From Candidatus Ruthia magnifica str. Cm (Calyptogena magnifica) (GTDB taxonomy: Bacteria > Pseudomonadota > Gammaproteobacteria > PS1 > Pseudothioglobaceae): a stretch of DNA of 64,000 nt. Positions 1-12,540 of the stretch are shown piece after piece. Each line of letters starts with the position of its first letter. The first letter of the stretch is position 1. The notes below the pieces were generated by a model. The model was not told where the DNA came from, searched no databases, and was given only the letters and a program-made list of their open reading frames with translations. The stretch lies in assembly GCF_000015105.1 (NCBI RefSeq), contig NC_008610.1:372001-436000 (forward strand), written 5' to 3'. Both the position numbers and the translations under genes were made by a program.

Positions 1-1203
1 GACAGAAAGAATTATTTTTATCCAGATTTACCAAAAGGTTACCAAATTTCACAAATGGACAGGCCTATTGTGGGCGAAGGTAAGATTGAAATTACGTTTG
101 ATGATCAAACCAAGATAGTTGGTATTACACGTGCGCACTTAGAGGAAGATGCGGGAAAGTCTATGCATGATATGTTTGATGATGATACTGCAATTGATTT
201 TAACCGTGCAGGTATACCATTGCTTGAAATTGTTTCCGAGCCTGACATGCGTAGTGCTAAAGAGGCGGTGATATATGCTAAAAAAATTCACGCCTTGGTG
301 CAATATATTGATATTTGTGATGGAAATATGCAAGAAGGCTCATTTCGTTTTGATGCGAATGTTTCTATTCGCCCTAAAGGGGAAAAAGAGCTTGGTACAC
401 GTACAGAGTTAAAAAATATCAACTCATTTAAATTTTTAGAACGTGCGATTAATTTGGAAGTTGAACGTCAGCAAGACATTCTTGAAGAGAGTGGCAGTAT
501 TGTACAAGAAACTCGTTTGTATGATTCTGTGAAACATGAAACTCGTTCTATGCGCTCAAAAGAAGAAACCAATAATTATCGTTATTTTCCAGATCCAGAT
601 TTACTGTCTGTTGAGATTTCTAATGAATTATTAGAAAAAATTAGACAAACTTTACCAGAATTACCCACTCAGAAAAAAGCAAGGTTTGTTTCAGAATTAG
701 GTTTAAGTGACTATGATGCAGATGTACTTACTTTGCAAAAACCTTTGGCTGATTATTTTGAGACTATGCTTGAGCATCATGCTAGTAATGCTAAGCTTTG
801 TGCCAACTGGATCATGGGTGAATTATCAGCCTCTTTGAATAAGCATAAAATTGACATTCAAAACTCGCCTATTACTGCGCAAGCCTTGTCACTATTAATC
901 AGTCGTATTAGTGATGATACTATTTCTGGAAAAGCTGCCAAAGATGTGTTTAAAGCCATGTGGAATAGTGAAGGTAATGCAGATGAAATTATTCAAGCCA
1001 AAGGCCTAAAGCAAATGATTGGTATGGGTGAAATTGAAGCAATTGTAGAACAGGTGATTGCTAATAATGCGCGACAAGCAGTTCAGTTTAAATTGGGTAA
1101 TGATAAGATTTTTGGCTTTTTTGTCGGTCAAATCATGAAGCTTACTGCTGGTAAGGCCAATCCTAAACAAGTTAACGAACTACTTAGAAATAAGTTGTTT
1201 TAA
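1..1203 (+). CDS. gatB: Aspartyl/glutamyl-tRNA(Asn/Gln) amidotransferase subunit B, 5' truncated by window edge
   Basis: The reading frame is open from base 1 ([17 protein letters not shown]...) to a TAA, giving 400 codons of a protein normally about 475 long, so roughly 75 N-terminal residues lie outside the window. GatB is the kinase-like subunit of GatCAB. It activates misacylated Glu-tRNA(Gln) or Asp-tRNA(Asn) before amidation with ammonia from GatA. Visible family features are the [15 protein letters not shown] and GKIEI stretches, the SFRFDANVS segment of the catalytic cradle, and the C-terminal YqeY-like tRNA-binding tail ending [16 protein letters not shown]. The next gene starts 4 bases downstream, so the two are probably co-transcribed. 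Confidence 0.97.
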
Positions 1204-1207
1204 AAAC

Positions 1208-2581
1208 GTGCTAGATTTTGCCACGCTAGGTAGTGATTTTTTCTCAAACATTGATACTCAATCATTAAAACAACCTTTTTTGATTCATAAAAATCAAGCA
1301 TTACAAGACAGACTTAAATTATCTATTAAGGATAATGAATTGTTAAATATTGCCTCAGGCAAAAATAAATTCCAATGTATGCAACCTATTGCTAGTATTT
1401 ATGCGGGGTATCAGTTTGGTCATTTCGTACCCCAATTAGGTGATGGACGTTCTTGCTTAATAGGGCAAGTGCAAGGTCTTGAGTTATCACTTAAAGGCGC
1501 AGGACAAACTCCTTATTCACGTGGTGCGGATGGTCGTGCAGTGTTGCGTTCATCTATTCGTGAATATTTATGTTCAATCGCTATGAAAGGCTTAAATATT
1601 CCCACTACAGAAGCGTTAACATTAGTTGGTAGTCATAGCGAGGTTTATCGAGAAAATATTGAAACAGGAGCGATTGTTATGCGTTGCGCACCTAGTCATA
1701 TTCGTTTTGGTCATTTTGAATTATTTGCCGTGCGTGGCCAAATTTCTCAAGTGAGACAATTAGCTGATTTTGTGATTGAACATCATTACCAGTATTGTCA
1801 AGGTGAAAATCAATATATTGATTTTTTTAATGAAGTAGTGCAGAAAACAGCAATTATGATTGCGCATTGGCAAGCGCAGGGTTTTGTACATGGAGTGATG
1901 AATACGGATAATATGTCAATTCTTGGATTGACGATTGATTATGGACCATTTGGTTTTTTAGAAACTTATAATCCTAAGTTTATCTGCAACCATTCTGATC
2001 ATGAGGGTCGTTACAGCTTTGATCAGCAACCAAATATTGCTTTGTGGAATTTATCTCGTTTGGCTGATAGTTTATCAAGTTTAATTAATACTAAACAAGC
2101 GAAATTAGTGTTAGATAAATATCAAAACTACTTAGTTGAGTCGTATTCTGTATTGATGAGACAAAAATTTGGCTTGCATGAAAAAGACAAGCAAGATCAT
2201 GTATTAATTACGCAATTTTTTGACATGTTGTATCAACATAAAAAGGATCGTACTAATTCCTTAAGGCAGTTGTCTAATGTGGATAAATTGGCCATTAATA
2301 CTGATTTTAATGATTGGATTGAGTTGTATGATAAGCGCGTATCTCAAGAAAATAATCGCAATAGAATCAGCATGATGAATAGCGTAAATCCTAATTATAT
2401 TTTACGTAATTACTTAGCAGAGGTGGCAATTCGAAAGGCAGAAGATGACAAAGACTATACTGAGATAGAAATTTTGTTTGATTTATTAAGTAAACCCTTT
2501 GAAGTTCATCAAGATATGGAATTTTATACTTATGAAGCACCTGATTGGGCGCAAGGGCTTACAGTAAGTTGTTCTTCTTAA
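1208..2581 (+). CDS. selO: SelO (YdiU) family protein adenylyltransferase (pseudokinase fold)
   Basis: The 457-residue product is close to E. coli SelO (478). SelO has a pseudokinase fold and transfers AMP from ATP to Ser/Thr/Tyr of target proteins, a role linked to redox stress. Visible family blocks are YAGYQFGHFVPQLGDGR, SLKGAGQTPYSR, GRAVLRSSIRE, APSHIRFGHFE, HGVMNTDNMSILG (about residues 228-240), DYGPFGF and ICNHSDHEGRYSF. The invariant C-terminal CSS tail (VSCSS) is retained, although the family's redox cysteine pairing cannot be judged from sequence alone. I use the GTG at 1208 because it is 4 bases after gatB and gives the usual N-terminus. The gene runs convergently into the M50 protease gene with a 4-base overlap of stop codons. 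Confidence 0.95.
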   Translation: MLDFATLGSDFFSNIDTQSLKQPFLIHKNQALQDRLKLSIKDNELLNIASGKNKFQCMQPIASIYAGYQFGHFVPQLGDGRSCLIGQVQGLELSLKGAGQTPYSRGADGRAVLRSSIREYLCSIAMKGLNIPTTEALTLVGSHSEVYRENIETGAIVMRCAPSHIRFGHFELFAVRGQISQVRQLADFVIEHHYQYCQGENQYIDFFNEVVQKTAIMIAHWQAQGFVHGVMNTDNMSILGLTIDYGPFGFLETYNPKFICNHSDHEGRYSFDQQPNIALWNLSRLADSLSSLINTKQAKLVLDKYQNYLVESYSVLMRQKFGLHEKDKQDHVLITQFFDMLYQHKKDRTNSLRQLSNVDKLAINTDFNDWIELYDKRVSQENNRNRISMMNSVNPNYILRNYLAEVAIRKAEDDKDYTEIEILFDLLSKPFEVHQDMEFYTYEAPDWAQGLTVSCSS

Positions 2582-3210
2582 ATGAGACCAGTAACGCTAA
2601 ACATAAATTGTTGGATGATTTTAACAATGGGAAAGACAACCCATTGAAATACACCTAAAAATAATAAACCCAACAAAATATACAAACCATAAGGCTCTAA
2701 CTGGTCGTATTGATAAGATAGTTTTCTTGGTAGTAATGAGCTTACAATACGACCACCATCGAGTGGTGGCAAAGGCAATAGATTGAGCACTGCTAATATT
2801 AAGTTAATTTGAACACCAACTTGACCCATATCAATTAGAAATTGTGAGTCGATATTATTAACTACCAGTAAAATTATTACCAGCCATATAATTGCCATGA
2901 TGAAATTTGACATGGGTCCGGCAATTGCTACCCAAAGCATGTCTTTTTTAGGCGATCTAAGTGCATTAAAATTAACAGGTACAGGCTTAGCCCAGCCAAA
3001 AATAAATCCTGAGGTAAGGTATAAAAATGCAGGTACTAAAATAGTACCAATTGGGTCAATATGTTTGATGGGATTAAGGGTAAGTCTGCCCATCATTCTA
3101 GCACTATGATCCCCAAGTTTTGAGGCAATCCAACCATGCGCTGTTTCATGCACAGTAATTGAAAATAATACGGGAATTGTCCAAATTAAAAGTGTTTGAA
3201 TATCGAGCAT
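2578..3210 (-). CDS. Site-2 protease family (M50) membrane metalloprotease
   Basis: This is a 210-residue polytopic membrane protein of the compact S2P/M50 group (YwhC/FPW-like). A zinc-binding HETAHG motif sits at residues 21-26 inside the first membrane segment. The second metal ligand motif is in LPLPPLDGGRIV near residue 150. Several hydrophobic segments fill the rest. Such proteases cut substrates within the membrane; the substrate here is unknown. I chose the ATG at 3210 (MLDIQTLLIW) because the longer frame starting at 3291 would run into divergent proS. The gap to proS is 35 bases, so the two genes share a very small promoter region. Confidence 0.88.
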   Translation of the reverse strand: MLDIQTLLIWTIPVLFSITVHETAHGWIASKLGDHSARMMGRLTLNPIKHIDPIGTILVPAFLYLTSGFIFGWAKPVPVNFNALRSPKKDMLWVAIAGPMSNFIMAIIWLVIILLVVNNIDSQFLIDMGQVGVQINLILAVLNLLPLPPLDGGRIVSSLLPRKLSYQYDQLEPYGLYILLGLLFLGVFQWVVFPIVKIIQQFMFSVTGLI

Positions 3211-3245
3211 AGGTAAAATTAGGTGTTTTCTTCTTGTTATTATAA

Positions 3246-4925
3246 ATGAAAACAACGAAGCTTTTAATCCCGACTCAAAAAGAAGTGCCAAATGATGCTC
3301 AAATTATTTCGCATCAACTCATGATTCGAGCAGGTCTTATTTCTAAATTGGCATCGGGTTTGTACTCATATTTGCCAATGGGGGTAAGAGTACTACACAA
3401 AGTTGAAAATATTATTCGACAAGAAATGAATAAATCAGGTGCCCAAGAAGTGTTTATGCCTGTTGTTCAGCCTGCAGAACTTTGGAAAACTTCTGGAAGA
3501 TGGGATAAATATGGCACTGAGTTATTGCGTTTTACCGATCGCCATCAGCGTGAATTTTGCCTAGGACCAACACATGAAGAAGTCATTACACACTTGGCAG
3601 CACAATATTTACGTAGTTATAAACAACTGCCAATGAATTTTTATCAAATTCAAACTAAATTTAGAGATGAAATTCGTCCTCGCTTTGGAGTGATGCGTTC
3701 ACGAGAATTTATCATGAAAGATGCCTATTCGTTTCATCTTGACCAATATTCTTTACAACAAACTTATGATGTAATGTATCAAACTTATTGTAATATTTTT
3801 GATCGATTGAGTCTTGATTATCATGCAGTTTTGGCAGATTCTGGCTCAATTGGTGGAGATGCTTCGCATGAATTTCATGTGTTGGCAGAAAGTGGAGAAG
3901 ATACCATCTGTTTCTCAGATGAGTCAAATTATGCGGCTAATATCGAAAAGGTTTCTTTTTTAAAACAGGAAAAAACTTGTAAGTCTACACTGACTGAGGA
4001 AAGAGTTCTAACCAAGAAAAAAAATAGTATCGAAGAAGTTGCTGAGTTTTTGAATGTTAATAAATCAGATTGCGTTAAAATTTTAATCATTAAAACCAAA
4101 GATGGTTTTAAAGCTTTAGCATTACGTGGCGACCATGAATTAAATGAAATCAAAGCGCATAATTTGTTTGGCAATTTTGAGTTTGCAATAGATGATGAAA
4201 TTAAGAATTTAGATTTAAAAAAAGGCTTCATAGGTATTAAAGATTTAGACATTGATTTGATTGTTGATTATTCAGCTAGCGTATTGTGTGATTTTGTTTG
4301 TGGCGCAAATGAATGGGATTATCATCTAATGAGTGTCAATTGGCAAGGTATTGAATTTGTTGATGCTGATTTACGTAGCGCTGTAGAGGGAGATTATTCC
4401 CCAGATGGTAAGGGAAAGTTGATTATTAAACGTGGTATTGAGGTGGGGCATATTTTTCAGCTGGGTACTAAGTATTCTAGTGCTATGAAAGTTAATGTTA
4501 TTGGAGAGTCTGGTAAAGCGATTACAACTACAATGGGTTGTTATGGCATTGGTGTGACACGTATTATTGCAGCCTCTATTGAGCAAAATTATGATGACAA
4601 AGGGATTATTTTTCCTCAAGCGATTGCGCCTTTTCAAGTCGTCATTGTGCCGATTAATTATAACAAGTCCACTCGTGTGAAAGCATTGTCTGATAAGCTT
4701 TATCAGCAGTTTATTGGGGCAGGCATTGAAGTCTTACTGGATGATAGAAAAGAACGTGCTGGTATTATGTTTGCTGATTCTGAGCTACTTGGTATTCCAC
4801 ATAGAATGGTGATTAGTGACACTCATGCTGATAATGGCAATGTGGAATACAAGGCAAGAGATAAAATAGATAAAATGCAAATGAAATTTGATGATGCCTT
4901 ATCATTTATTCAATTCAAGCTATAA
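3246..4925 (+). CDS. proS: Prolyl-tRNA synthetase (bacterial type with editing domain)
   Basis: The 559-residue class II synthetase charges tRNA(Pro). The N-terminal catalytic part carries LGPTHEE and the motif 2 region [18 protein letters not shown] YbaK-like editing insertion occupies roughly residues 230-385 and hydrolyses Ala-tRNA(Pro). Motif 3 is seen in [13 protein letters not shown] near residue 433. A C-terminal anticodon-binding domain follows, with DDRKERAG. Length is normal for the bacterial (prokaryote-type) enzyme. The ATG at 3246 is the natural start. The psd start codon lies 7 bases after the stop, so proS and psd probably form one transcript. Confidence 0.97.
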   Translation: MKTTKLLIPTQKEVPNDAQIISHQLMIRAGLISKLASGLYSYLPMGVRVLHKVENIIRQEMNKSGAQEVFMPVVQPAELWKTSGRWDKYGTELLRFTDRHQREFCLGPTHEEVITHLAAQYLRSYKQLPMNFYQIQTKFRDEIRPRFGVMRSREFIMKDAYSFHLDQYSLQQTYDVMYQTYCNIFDRLSLDYHAVLADSGSIGGDASHEFHVLAESGEDTICFSDESNYAANIEKVSFLKQEKTCKSTLTEERVLTKKKNSIEEVAEFLNVNKSDCVKILIIKTKDGFKALALRGDHELNEIKAHNLFGNFEFAIDDEIKNLDLKKGFIGIKDLDIDLIVDYSASVLCDFVCGANEWDYHLMSVNWQGIEFVDADLRSAVEGDYSPDGKGKLIIKRGIEVGHIFQLGTKYSSAMKVNVIGESGKAITTTMGCYGIGVTRIIAASIEQNYDDKGIIFPQAIAPFQVVIVPINYNKSTRVKALSDKLYQQFIGAGIEVLLDDRKERAGIMFADSELLGIPHRMVISDTHADNGNVEYKARDKIDKMQMKFDDALSFIQFKL

Positions 4926-4932
4926 AAAAATT

Positions 4933-5745
4933 ATGATTTGGTGGCAGTACGTTATTCCTCAGCATTGGCTATCAAGGTTAATGTTGCATTTTGCATGCAT
5001 TAAAAATATTTGGTTGAAAAATAGGTTTATTGCTTGGTTTGTTAAGTCTTACCAGGTTAATCTATCAGAGGCAGTACGTGAAAATATTGAAGATTACCAG
5101 AATTTTAATGATTTTTTTACCAGGGCATTAAAACCAGATGCTAGAAAAATTGCCGACAGCCTGATTGTTTGTCCCGTTGATGGTAAGGTATCGAAAGTTG
5201 GTAATATTAATAATACTCAAATCATTCAAGCTAAAAACCATAAATATAGCGTTGAACAGTTGCTGGGCAATGATATTAGAAGTGTTGAATTCAGGGTAGG
5301 TTTTTTTATCACTATTTATTTGTCACCTAAAGATTATCATCGCATTCACATGCCTTATTATGGCAAACTAATTTCAATGAGTTATATTCCAGGTGATTTG
5401 TTTTCAGTGAATCAAACTACTGCTGAAAATGTGGACGGGTTGTTTGCTAGAAATGAACGTGTTGTGTGTTATTTTGAGACTGAATTTGGTTTGTGTGCGT
5501 TTGTTTTAGTGGGTGCTATTTTTGTAGGTTCAATGCAAACTGTGTGGCATGGTCAAATTAATCCACCTTATAAAAAACAAATTCAACATTTTGATTATTC
5601 AAATGAAGGAATAAGTCTTAAAAAAGGTCAAGAACTGGGTCGATTTAATATGGGCTCAACTGTAATTATGTTGATGCCAGATCAAACTAATAAATTTTCC
5701 TTAAAGGAAACTGAGGTAGTTAGGATGGGACAGGCTTTAGTCTGA
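4933..5745 (+). CDS. psd: Phosphatidylserine decarboxylase proenzyme
   Basis: This enzyme decarboxylates phosphatidylserine to phosphatidylethanolamine at the inner membrane. It is made as a proenzyme that cleaves itself at a Gly-Ser bond to create a pyruvoyl group. The cleavage site is GRFNMGSTVIM near the C-terminus, where the usual LGST appears as MGST. Upstream hallmarks are FNDFFTRALKP, CPVDGKV and the catalytic-region DYHRIHMP. I prefer the ATG at 4933 (MIWWQYVIPQ) to an upstream in-frame start at 4888 that lies inside proS. The 3' end overlaps the convergent CorB-like gene by 26 bases. Confidence 0.95.
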   Translation: MIWWQYVIPQHWLSRLMLHFACIKNIWLKNRFIAWFVKSYQVNLSEAVRENIEDYQNFNDFFTRALKPDARKIADSLIVCPVDGKVSKVGNINNTQIIQAKNHKYSVEQLLGNDIRSVEFRVGFFITIYLSPKDYHRIHMPYYGKLISMSYIPGDLFSVNQTTAENVDGLFARNERVVCYFETEFGLCAFVLVGAIFVGSMQTVWHGQINPPYKKQIQHFDYSNEGISLKKGQELGRFNMGSTVIMLMPDQTNKFSLKETEVVRMGQALV

Positions 5746-6976
5746 TTTTAACTAGTTTAATAGTTTGCTCAGAAATATGCATAATTTCAATCAATACATT
5801 GTCAATTTTTAAACTAACATCACGTTTAGGAATGCTTTGCAGTGTTTCTAAAATTAAGCCATTTAAGGTTTTTGCTTTAGTGACGGATAAATTTAATTGT
5901 AATAAATTGTTTAATTCTCGTATACTAATTCTAGGGTCGATCAAATAACTACCATCTTTTTGCTTGATGATCTCATCAATACTTTCATTTTGGTTTGAGG
6001 TGAATTGCCCTACAATTTCTTCTAAGATATCTTCTAATACAATCATGCCACACACCTCTCCATATTCATCCACAATCAAACCAAGTCGTCTTTTTTGTTG
6101 TTGAAAATGCGCTAATTGGTGAGCAAGGCTGGTACCTTCTGGCACAAAATAAGGTGTGCGAACCAGTGCTAATACATTGTCAATACTAAAATCACCCTTG
6201 GCGTATAAATTTACAATATCACGCATGTGCAATATGCCAGTAATATTATCACTTGATGTCTCATAAGTGAGTAATCTAGTGTGCTGTATACGTTCAAATT
6301 GTTTTAAAATTTCGTCAGGCTTGTTAATATCAATGCTGATTAACTCGTGTCTAGGAATCATAATATCTTCAACTTTAACCTTCTCTAAGTCAATAATATT
6401 AAGCAACATTTTTTGATAATTAGAAGCAATAATGGGCTTGGCATCATTAACCACCATTTTTAACTCCTCTGAGCTAATAAGATTGTCATGTGGTTCGTTT
6501 TTTATGCCAAATAATATCAATATCATCTTTGATAATTTGGCAATTAGCCAAACAAAAGGCTTAAATAACTTGATTAACGCTGTAATTATAATTGAGGCTG
6601 GTAAAGCAATTTTTTCAGGATTTTTAGCAGCAAATGTTTTAGGAGTTGTTTCTGCAAAAATCAAGATGATAAAAGTTAACGTCAAAGAGGCTGGTACAAT
6701 TGAGCCTTCACCCCATAGTTTAATGGCTAGTATAGTTGTAATACTAGAGGCAAAAATATTAACAAAGTTGTTGCCTAATAAAATTGTACCAATTAGATGA
6801 TCTAAGTCATTAAGTAAATGCTCGGTGCGTTTTGCATTTTTATTATTTTTGCTTAAGACTTTCAGACGATAGCGATTAATTGCCATCATTGAAGTTTCAG
6901 TACTAGAAAAAAATGCAGAACTTAATATCAGTCCAAAAAGGATGGTGCTAAGCCAAAAAGTTGAGAGTGATTCCAA
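5720..6976 (-). CDS. CorB/HlyC-CorC family membrane protein (DUF21 + CBS pair + CorC_HlyC domain)
   Basis: The 418-residue protein begins with a DUF21 (CNNM-like) membrane region at about residues 1-185, including the FFSSTETSMMAINRYRLK segment typical of the family. A pair of CBS domains follows (about 195-320, with VEDIMIPRHELI and LGLIVDEYGEVCGMIVLEDI). A small C-terminal CorC_HlyC domain lies at about 335-415. E. coli YfjD/CorB is the nearest architecture, and family members are implicated in magnesium or cobalt transport. The specific ion here is not shown by sequence. Its stop lies within the last codons of convergent psd. Confidence 0.88.
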   Translation of the reverse strand: MESLSTFWLSTILFGLILSSAFFSSTETSMMAINRYRLKVLSKNNKNAKRTEHLLNDLDHLIGTILLGNNFVNIFASSITTILAIKLWGEGSIVPASLTLTFIILIFAETTPKTFAAKNPEKIALPASIIITALIKLFKPFVWLIAKLSKMILILFGIKNEPHDNLISSEELKMVVNDAKPIIASNYQKMLLNIIDLEKVKVEDIMIPRHELISIDINKPDEILKQFERIQHTRLLTYETSSDNITGILHMRDIVNLYAKGDFSIDNVLALVRTPYFVPEGTSLAHQLAHFQQQKRRLGLIVDEYGEVCGMIVLEDILEEIVGQFTSNQNESIDEIIKQKDGSYLIDPRISIRELNNLLQLNLSVTKAKTLNGLILETLQSIPKRDVSLKIDNVLIEIMHISEQTIKLVKIRLKPVPS

Positions 6977-7011
6977 TCAGTTGTGTTGACTTATTATATA
7001 AAGTGATGAGT

Positions 7012-9401
<2,390 letters not shown>

Positions 9402-9414
9402 GTTTGCCTTATTA

Positions 9415-9456
9415 TTAAAAAACCCTCCTCAAGTGCTATCTCTTAGGGGAGGGTTT
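9415..9456 (-). terminator. Rho-independent terminator-like hairpin between dnaK and dnaJ
   Basis: Read on the minus strand, AAACCCTCC pairs with GGAGGGTTT across an 18-19 base loop, and a run of T residues follows at once. It lies after the dnaK stop and before the dnaJ start. This is the arrangement expected for a partial terminator that makes DnaK more abundant than DnaJ. The hairpin is seen in the sequence; the attenuation role is inferred. Confidence 0.75.
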
Positions 9457-9477
9457 AGAGGTTAGATTTTAAACCTT

Positions 9478-11385
9478 TTATTTATCGTCTTTAACCTCTT
9501 CAAAATCAGCATCAACCACATCGTCATCAGCTTTTGACTTTTCTTTAGAAGTATTTTCAGCACTTGATTTGGCTTGTACTTTTTCAGTTAATGGTTGTGC
9601 TTTTTTACTTAAGGTTTGAATCTTGGCATCAATGGCTTTTTTGTCATCATTTTTAATGGCTTTTTCAAGTTCGGTAATAGCCATTTCAATCACTGATTTT
9701 TCATCATCAGAAACTTCATTTTTTAGTTCTTCTAGCGTTTTTTTGGTTGAGTGTATTAAAGAATCTGCCATATTTTTACTGGCGACCAATTCTTGGAATT
9801 TTTTATCCTCATCAGCATGTGCTTCAGCATCTTTGATCATTTTTTCAACTTCTTCATCGCTCAATCCAGATGAGGCTTTAATGGTGATCGACTGCTCTTT
9901 ACCAGTATTTTTGTCTTTGGCAGATACATCTAAAATACCATCAGAATCAATGTCAAATGTTACTTCGACTTGAGGTTGACCTTTAGGCGCATTTGGAATG
10001 CCCTCAAGATTGAATTGACCTAATGATTTATTGGCACTAGACATGTTACGCTCTCCTTGTAATACATGCACAGTTACTGCAGATTGATTGTCAACCGCGG
10101 TTGAAAATATTTGGCTTGCATTAGTAGGTATGGTTGTGTTTTTCTCAATTAATTTAGTCATAATACCACCCATGGTTTCAATGCCTAAAGACAATGGTGT
10201 TACGTCTAGTAACAATACATCTTTAACATCACCACCTAATACGCCTGCTTGAATTGCAGCACCCATCGCTACTGCCTCGTCAGGGTTAACATCTTTTTTA
10301 GGCTCTTTACCAAAGAAGTCTTGTACCATTTTTGTTACTTTAGGCATACGTGTTTGACCACCTACTAAGATAACTTCATCAATATCACTTGCAGATAAAT
10401 CTGCATCTTTAAGTGCAGTTTTGCATGGCTCAATAGTGCGTTTAAGTAGATCTTCAACCAATAATTCTAATTTAGCACGAGTAATTTTGATATTAAGGTG
10501 TTTAGGGCCTGAGGCATCTGCAGTCACGTAAGGTAAGTTGACGTCAGTTTGTTCAGAAGAAGACAGTTCAATTTTGGCTTTTTCAGCTGCTTCTTTTAGG
10601 CGTTGTAGTGCCATAGGATCATTGGTTAAATCAACACCTTGGTCTCTTTTGAACTCATCTACTAAATAGCCAATAATACGTTGATCAAAATCTTCACCAC
10701 CTAGAAAAGTATCACCATTGGTAGAGAGTACCTCAAAGTGCTTTTCACCATCAATATCTTCCATTTCAATAATAGATACGTCAAATGTACCACCGCCTAA
10801 GTCATAAACAGCAATGGTTTTGTTACCTTTAACTTTATCAACACCATAAGCCAATGCTGCTGCAGTTGGCTCATTGATAATGCGCTTAACATTAAGACCT
10901 GCGATTTTTCCAGCATCTTTAGTTGCTTGACGCTGTGAGTCATTGAAATAAGCAGGAACTGTGATAACTGCTTCGGTGACTTCTTCACCCAAATAATCTT
11001 CAGCAGTTTTTTTCATTTTACCAATGACTTTTGCTGAAATTTCAGGTGCAGCCATTTTTTTACCTTTAACTTCAACCCAGGCATCACCATTGTCAACTTT
11101 AACAATTTTATAAGGTACAAGGTTAATATCTTTTTGTACAGCATCTTCGTCAAAACGACGACCAATTAAACGTTTAATTGCGTATAATGTATTTTCTGGA
11201 TTAGTAACTGCCTGACGTTTTGCCGGCTGACCAACCAAAACTTCTTCAGAATCTTTTGGATAAGCAATAATGGATGGTGTGGTGCGATCACCTTCAGAAT
11301 TTTCAATAATTTTAACGTTACCGCCATCCATAATAGCTACGCACGAATTGGTTGTACCTAAGTCAATACCGATAATCCTTGACAT
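9478..11385 (-). CDS. dnaK: Chaperone protein DnaK (Hsp70)
   Basis: DnaK is the ATP-dependent Hsp70. The 635-residue sequence shows the N-terminal [14 protein letters not shown] phosphate loop, the second phosphate motif in [15 protein letters not shown] (about 190-205) and the adenosine-region [12 protein letters not shown] (about 338-350). The [11 protein letters not shown] start of the substrate-binding domain comes near 390. The acidic tail ends [13 protein letters not shown], which matches the conserved DnaK EEVKD terminus. An AGGAG ribosome site precedes the ATG. A sigma-32-like promoter lies 32-59 bases upstream. The order dnaK-dnaJ is the usual one; grpE is not adjacent. Confidence 0.99.
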   Translation of the reverse strand: MSRIIGIDLGTTNSCVAIMDGGNVKIIENSEGDRTTPSIIAYPKDSEEVLVGQPAKRQAVTNPENTLYAIKRLIGRRFDEDAVQKDINLVPYKIVKVDNGDAWVEVKGKKMAAPEISAKVIGKMKKTAEDYLGEEVTEAVITVPAYFNDSQRQATKDAGKIAGLNVKRIINEPTAAALAYGVDKVKGNKTIAVYDLGGGTFDVSIIEMEDIDGEKHFEVLSTNGDTFLGGEDFDQRIIGYLVDEFKRDQGVDLTNDPMALQRLKEAAEKAKIELSSSEQTDVNLPYVTADASGPKHLNIKITRAKLELLVEDLLKRTIEPCKTALKDADLSASDIDEVILVGGQTRMPKVTKMVQDFFGKEPKKDVNPDEAVAMGAAIQAGVLGGDVKDVLLLDVTPLSLGIETMGGIMTKLIEKNTTIPTNASQIFSTAVDNQSAVTVHVLQGERNMSSANKSLGQFNLEGIPNAPKGQPQVEVTFDIDSDGILDVSAKDKNTGKEQSITIKASSGLSDEEVEKMIKDAEAHADEDKKFQELVASKNMADSLIHSTKKTLEELKNEVSDDEKSVIEMAITELEKAIKNDDKKAIDAKIQTLSKKAQPLTEKVQAKSSAENTSKEKSKADDDVVDADFEEVKDDK

Positions 11386-11416
11386 TTTTTACTCCTTAAT
11401 ATTTAATATACGCCCT

Positions 11417-11444
11417 ATATAGGGATGGGCATTTTTTTTTCAAG
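11417..11444 (-). promoter_or_regulatory. Sigma-32 (heat shock) type promoter of dnaK
   Basis: On the minus strand the sequence reads CTTGAAA (11444-11438), 13 bases, then CCCTATAT (11424-11417). This fits the heat-shock sigma factor consensus of CTTGAAA and CCCATNT-like boxes spaced 11-16 bases. The downstream box is part of a perfect 12-base palindrome, CCCTATATAGGG. Position and match make it the likely dnaK promoter; whether the organism still encodes RpoH cannot be seen here. Confidence 0.72.
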
Positions 11445-11461
11445 GATTAGGGGTAAAAATT

Positions 11462-11941
11462 TTATAAGCGTTGCTTGAGCAATGCCTCTACTGATGTAGG
11501 TACAAAAATACTAATATCACCCCCCAATGTTAGAATTTCTCTCACTAAAGAAGAGGAAATATTAGCATACTTCTCAGCAGACGTCATAAATAGAGTTTCA
11601 ATATTAGGATTAAGGTGTTTGTTCATGCTTGAGAGTTGAAATTCATATTCAAAGTCACTAACAGCGCGTAATCCACGTAAAATTACTTGTGCGTTTTGCT
11701 TAGCTACAAAGTCAACCAATAGCGTGTTAAAGCTTAATACTTTAATATTGCCAATATCTTTAAGTGTGGTATTGGCTGCATTAATTCTATCATCAATACT
11801 TAAAAAAGCTTTTTTTTTACTATTTTGAGTAATGCCAATAATAATTTCATCAAATAATTTACTGGCGCGTTTGATTAAATCAATATGGCCATTGGTAATT
11901 GGATCAAACGATCCTGGGTAAATTGCAATTTTTTTCATCAT
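11462..11941 (-). CDS. coaD: Phosphopantetheine adenylyltransferase
   Basis: CoaD joins ATP and 4'-phosphopantetheine to give dephospho-CoA, the penultimate step of coenzyme A synthesis. The 159-residue protein has the nucleotidyltransferase signature YPGSFDPITNGHIDLI at the N-terminus, with the T/HxGH element as NGH. It also has ILRGLRAVSDFEYE and the C-terminal SSSLVREI loop. Two consecutive ATG codons (11941 and 11938) could start it. It follows rsmD by 20 bases, the frequent rsmD-coaD pairing in gammaproteobacteria. Confidence 0.96.
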   Translation of the reverse strand: MMKKIAIYPGSFDPITNGHIDLIKRASKLFDEIIIGITQNSKKKAFLSIDDRINAANTTLKDIGNIKVLSFNTLLVDFVAKQNAQVILRGLRAVSDFEYEFQLSSMNKHLNPNIETLFMTSAEKYANISSSLVREILTLGGDISIFVPTSVEALLKQRL

Positions 11942-11961
11942 AAGATAATTCAGTTAAGATT

Positions 11962-12540
11962 TTATAATGGAGTTATTAAGCAATAATGCACTTGCCCTGT
12001 ATGTTTTTGTTTATTAATTTGAATGTTTGTTGATAGCCATTCAGCTGCTTCATTTTTTAAAATTTTAAATTCAGATTCTATATAGATTTTTGTATTTGAA
12101 GTCATAAAATTACCTTTTGAAAATGCTTTTAAAGTTTTTGGCAGATAATTTTTATTAAAAGGCGGGTCTAAAAAAATAAAATCAAAAGTTTGTGTGCTTT
12201 TTTTAGATAAGAAATTTAGTGCATCTTGATTAAAAATACTTATTCTGTTTGTTTTTAGCAGCGTTTTATTTTTTTTCAAACTTTGATAGACATTGAAGTT
12301 TTGTTCAATACTAACGACTTGTCTAGCGCCACGAGATAGTGCTTCAAAGCTTAAGCTCCCACTGCCAGTAAACAAATCTAGGTAAGTTTTGTTGTGTGAT
12401 TCAAATTGAATCCAATTAAATAAGGTTTCTCTTATTTTACCTGATGTAGGTCTTAAACTAGGCGTTTTTGGAAAGTTAAATTTTCTGCCCTGATATTCAC
12501 CTGATACAATTTGGAAGGAATTATTGATGATAGGCGTCAA
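11962..12540 (-). CDS. rsmD: 16S rRNA (guanine(966)-N(2))-methyltransferase
   Basis: RsmD methylates G966 of 16S rRNA in the small subunit. Family blocks are IVSGEYQGRKFNFP, the LRPTSGKIRETLFNW helix, YLDLFTGSGSLSFEALSRGA for SAM binding, and the catalytic FIFLDPPFNK. The start is uncertain. An ATG exists at 12591, but it would overlap ppa by 71 bases and add residues unlike the family. A TTG at 12540 gives an N-terminus of the usual length and leaves a 20-base overlap with ppa, so I prefer it. Confidence 0.9.
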   Translation of the reverse strand: MTPIINNSFQIVSGEYQGRKFNFPKTPSLRPTSGKIRETLFNWIQFESHNKTYLDLFTGSGSLSFEALSRGARQVVSIEQNFNVYQSLKKNKTLLKTNRISIFNQDALNFLSKKSTQTFDFIFLDPPFNKNYLPKTLKAFSKGNFMTSNTKIYIESEFKILKNEAAEWLSTNIQINKQKHTGQVHYCLITPL

